From Burkholderiales bacterium (GTDB lineage Bacteria; Pseudomonadota; Gammaproteobacteria; Burkholderiales; Burkholderiaceae_C): 48,669 bases of DNA. Shown in pieces: positions 46,926 through 48,669 of this stretch (its first letter is position 1; each line of letters starts with the position of its first letter). Position numbers and translations under genes: made by a program. The notes under the pieces are model-generated. The model was given only the letters and a program-made list of their open reading frames with translations, was not told the origin of the DNA and made no database searches. The stretch lies in assembly GCA_003963005.1 (NCBI GenBank), contig RXJW01000075.1, forward strand, positions 1 to 48,669, in the 5' to 3' direction.

Positions 46926-48669
46926 ATGTCCGCCCAGCCGCAACACTTTCTCGGCGCCGCCTCGAACGACGCTGACCCCCAGGAGACCCAGGAGTGGCTG
47001 GACGCGCTGTCCGCCGTCATCGACCGTGAAGGCGCCGAGCGGGCGCACTTCCTGATCGAGGAGATGCTGGAACACGCCCGCCAGCACAACATCGACCTGC
47101 CGTTCTCGGCCACGACGGGCTACGTCAACACCATTTCTCCGGAGCAGGAAGCCCGCTGCCCCGGCAACATCCAGATCGAGAAGCGCCTGCGCGCCTACAT
47201 GCGCTGGAACGCGATGGCGATGGTGGTGCGCGCCAACCGCCTCAACCCGGCGGATGGTGGTGACCTCGGCGGCCACATCGGGTCGTTTGCCTCGCTGGCC
47301 TCGATGCTCGGCGCCGGCTTCAACCACTTCTGGCACGCCGAGAGCGAGAACCACGGCGGCGACTGCCTCTACATCCAGGGCCACAGCGCGCCGGGCGTCT
47401 ACGCCCGCGCCTTCCTCGAAGGCCGCCTGACCGAAGAACAGCTCGACAACTTCCGCCAGGAAGTCGACGGCCACGGCCTGTCCAGCTACCCGCATCCGAA
47501 GTTGATGCCCAACTTCTGGCAGTTCCCGACCGTCTCGATGGGCCTGGGCCCGCTGATGGCCATCTACCAGGCGCGTTTCCTGAAGTACCTGCATGCCCGC
47601 GGCATCGCCAACACCGAGAACCGCAAGGTCTGGGCCTTCATGGGCGACGGCGAGATGGACGAGCCGGAAAGCCTGGGCGCCATCGCCCTGGCCGCCCGCG
47701 AAGGGCTGGACAACCTGGTCTTCGTCGTCAACTGCAACCTGCAGCGCCTGGACGGCCCGGTGCGCGGCAACGGCAAGATCATCCAGGAGCTGGAGGGCGA
47801 GTTCCGCGGCAGCGGCTGGAACGTCATCAAGCTGATCTGGGGCAAGGGCTGGGACGAACTGCTCGCCCGCGACAAGAGCGGCAAGCTCAAGCAGCTCATG
47901 CTGGAAACGCTGGACGGCGACTACCAGGCCATGAAGGCCAATGATGGTGCCTACGTCCGCAAGCACTTCTTCGGCAAGTACCCCGAGACCGCCAAGCTCG
48001 TGGCCCACATGACCGACGAGGAGATCTTCGAGCTGCGCCGTGGCGGCCATGAGCCCGAGAAGGTCTACGCGGCCTTCCACGCGGCCCACCACAACACGAC
48101 GGGCCAGCCGACCGTGCTGCTCGTCAAGACCGTCAAGGGCTACGGCATGGGCAAGGCCGGTGAGGGCAAGAACACCGTCCACCAGACCAAGAAGCTCACC
48201 GACGACGACATCAAGTACATCCGCGACCGCTTCAACATCCCGGTGCCGGACAGCGAACTGCCCAAGATCCCGTACTACAAGCCGGCCGACGACACGCCGG
48301 AGATGCGCTATCTGCACGAGCGCCGGCAGGCGCTGGGTGGCTACCTGCCCAGCCGCCGCGCCAAGGCCGACGAGTCGTTCAAGACGCCGGACCTGTCCAC
48401 CTTCCAGGCCGTGCTGGACCCGACGGCCGAGGGCCGCGAGATCTCCACGACCCAGGCCTATGTGCGCTTCCTGACGCAGCTGCTGCGCGACAAGGACATC
48501 GGCCCGCGCGTCGTGCCCATCCTGGTCGACGAGGCCCGCACCTTCGGCATGGAAGGCCTGTTCCGCCAGATCGGCATCTACAACCCCAAGGGCCAGCTCT
48601 ACACCCCGGTCGACAAGGACCAGGTGATGTACTACCGCGAGGACAAGGCCGGCCAGATCCTGCAGGAAG
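46926..48669 (+). CDS. aceE: Pyruvate dehydrogenase E1 component, homodimeric type (3' end cut by window)
   Basis: 581 residues are visible from ATG at 46926, preceded by AGGAGA; the full protein is usually about 890-900. It decarboxylates pyruvate with thiamine diphosphate in the pyruvate dehydrogenase complex. The thiamine-binding motif runs from GDGEMDE (G240-D241-G242) to NCN (269-271), about 30 residues apart as expected. Other homodimeric-E1 features are DGGDLGGHIGSFASLASMLG and NHFWHAESENHGGD. The gene diverges from the PAS kinase. In Burkholderiales aceE is normally followed by aceF and lpdA, which would lie past the right edge. Confidence 0.97.
   Translation, partial: MSAQPQHFLGAASNDADPQETQEWLDALSAVIDREGAERAHFLIEEMLEHARQHNIDLPFSATTGYVNTISPEQEARCPGNIQIEKRLRAYMRWNAMAMVVRANRLNPADGGDLGGHIGSFASLASMLGAGFNHFWHAESENHGGDCLYIQGHSAPGVYARAFLEGRLTEEQLDNFRQEVDGHGLSSYPHPKLMPNFWQFPTVSMGLGPLMAIYQARFLKYLHARGIANTENRKVWAFMGDGEMDEPESLGAIALAAREGLDNLVFVVNCNLQRLDGPVRGNGKIIQELEGEFRGSGWNVIKLIWGKGWDELLARDKSGKLKQLMLETLDGDYQAMKANDGAYVRKHFFGKYPETAKLVAHMTDEEIFELRRGGHEPEKVYAAFHAAHHNTTGQPTVLLVKTVKGYGMGKAGEGKNTVHQTKKLTDDDIKYIRDRFNIPVPDSELPKIPYYKPADDTPEMRYLHERRQALGGYLPSRRAKADESFKTPDLSTFQAVLDPTAEGREISTTQAYVRFLTQLLRDKDIGPRVVPILVDEARTFGMEGLFRQIGIYNPKGQLYTPVDKDQVMYYREDKAGQILQE

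Overview
The window is a dense, GC-rich chromosomal segment typical of a betaproteobacterium of the order Burkholderiales, most like the Rubrivivax/Leptothrix/Ideonella/Roseateles group. The grounds are the cysI-ybiB neighbourhood, a phasin (polyhydroxyalkanoate granule protein), an aceE gene divergent from a PAS kinase / FixJ-type regulator pair followed by folD and an M3 peptidase, and many 4-bp ATGA gene overlaps. This placement is inferred from gene content and was not tested by a search. No rRNA, tRNA, CRISPR array, insertion sequence or prophage was seen. Both ends cut genes: cysI lacks its C-terminus at the left edge and aceE lacks its C-terminus at the right edge.

Left part (1-18.2 kb): sulfite/nitrite reductase, ybiB and an outer-membrane barrel protein on the minus strand. 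Then a large HD-GYP c-di-GMP phosphodiesterase, ornithine cyclodeaminase divergent from an Lrp-type regulator, a secreted serine hydrolase, a patatin-like lipoprotein, a lone Lon N-terminal-domain protein and an alpha/beta hydrolase. A minus-strand operon follows with a LiaF-like membrane protein, a LytS-type kinase and a LytTR regulator. After it come an orphan hybrid histidine kinase and a phasin gene with a clear terminator and a promoter bracketed by two inverted TTGCTGCA-type sites.

Middle part (18.2-37.1 kb): almost entirely plus-strand, with tightly coupled genes. One run is deacetylase-like protein, hot-dog thioesterase, nitroreductase, 2-hydroxyacid dehydrogenase, secreted unknown, RmuC and MFS transporter. 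The next is a three-gene set: an exported TPR/CHAT (caspase-like) protein, an exported FecR-domain protein and a CHASE2-PAS-GGDEF-EAL receptor. After that come an M16 zinc protease, a cysteine-cluster protein, a small membrane protein, a GST and a second patatin.

Right part (37.1-48.7 kb): an exported amidohydrolase divergent from a periplasmic solute-binding protein. Then a minus-strand series reading from aceE leftward: PAS kinase, FixJ-type regulator, a perfect 33-bp inverted repeat, folD, a Phd/RelE toxin-antitoxin pair with an 18-bp perfect operator palindrome, and oligopeptidase A. aceE diverges from the kinase.

The strongest candidate for an undescribed system is the CHAT-FecR-CHASE2/EAL cluster. 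All three products should meet in the periplasm, which suggests a protease-linked sensory input into c-di-GMP breakdown. The other main non-coding signals are the 33-bp hairpin before folD, the phasin operators, the paired palindromes between ocd and lrp, and the toxin-antitoxin operator.
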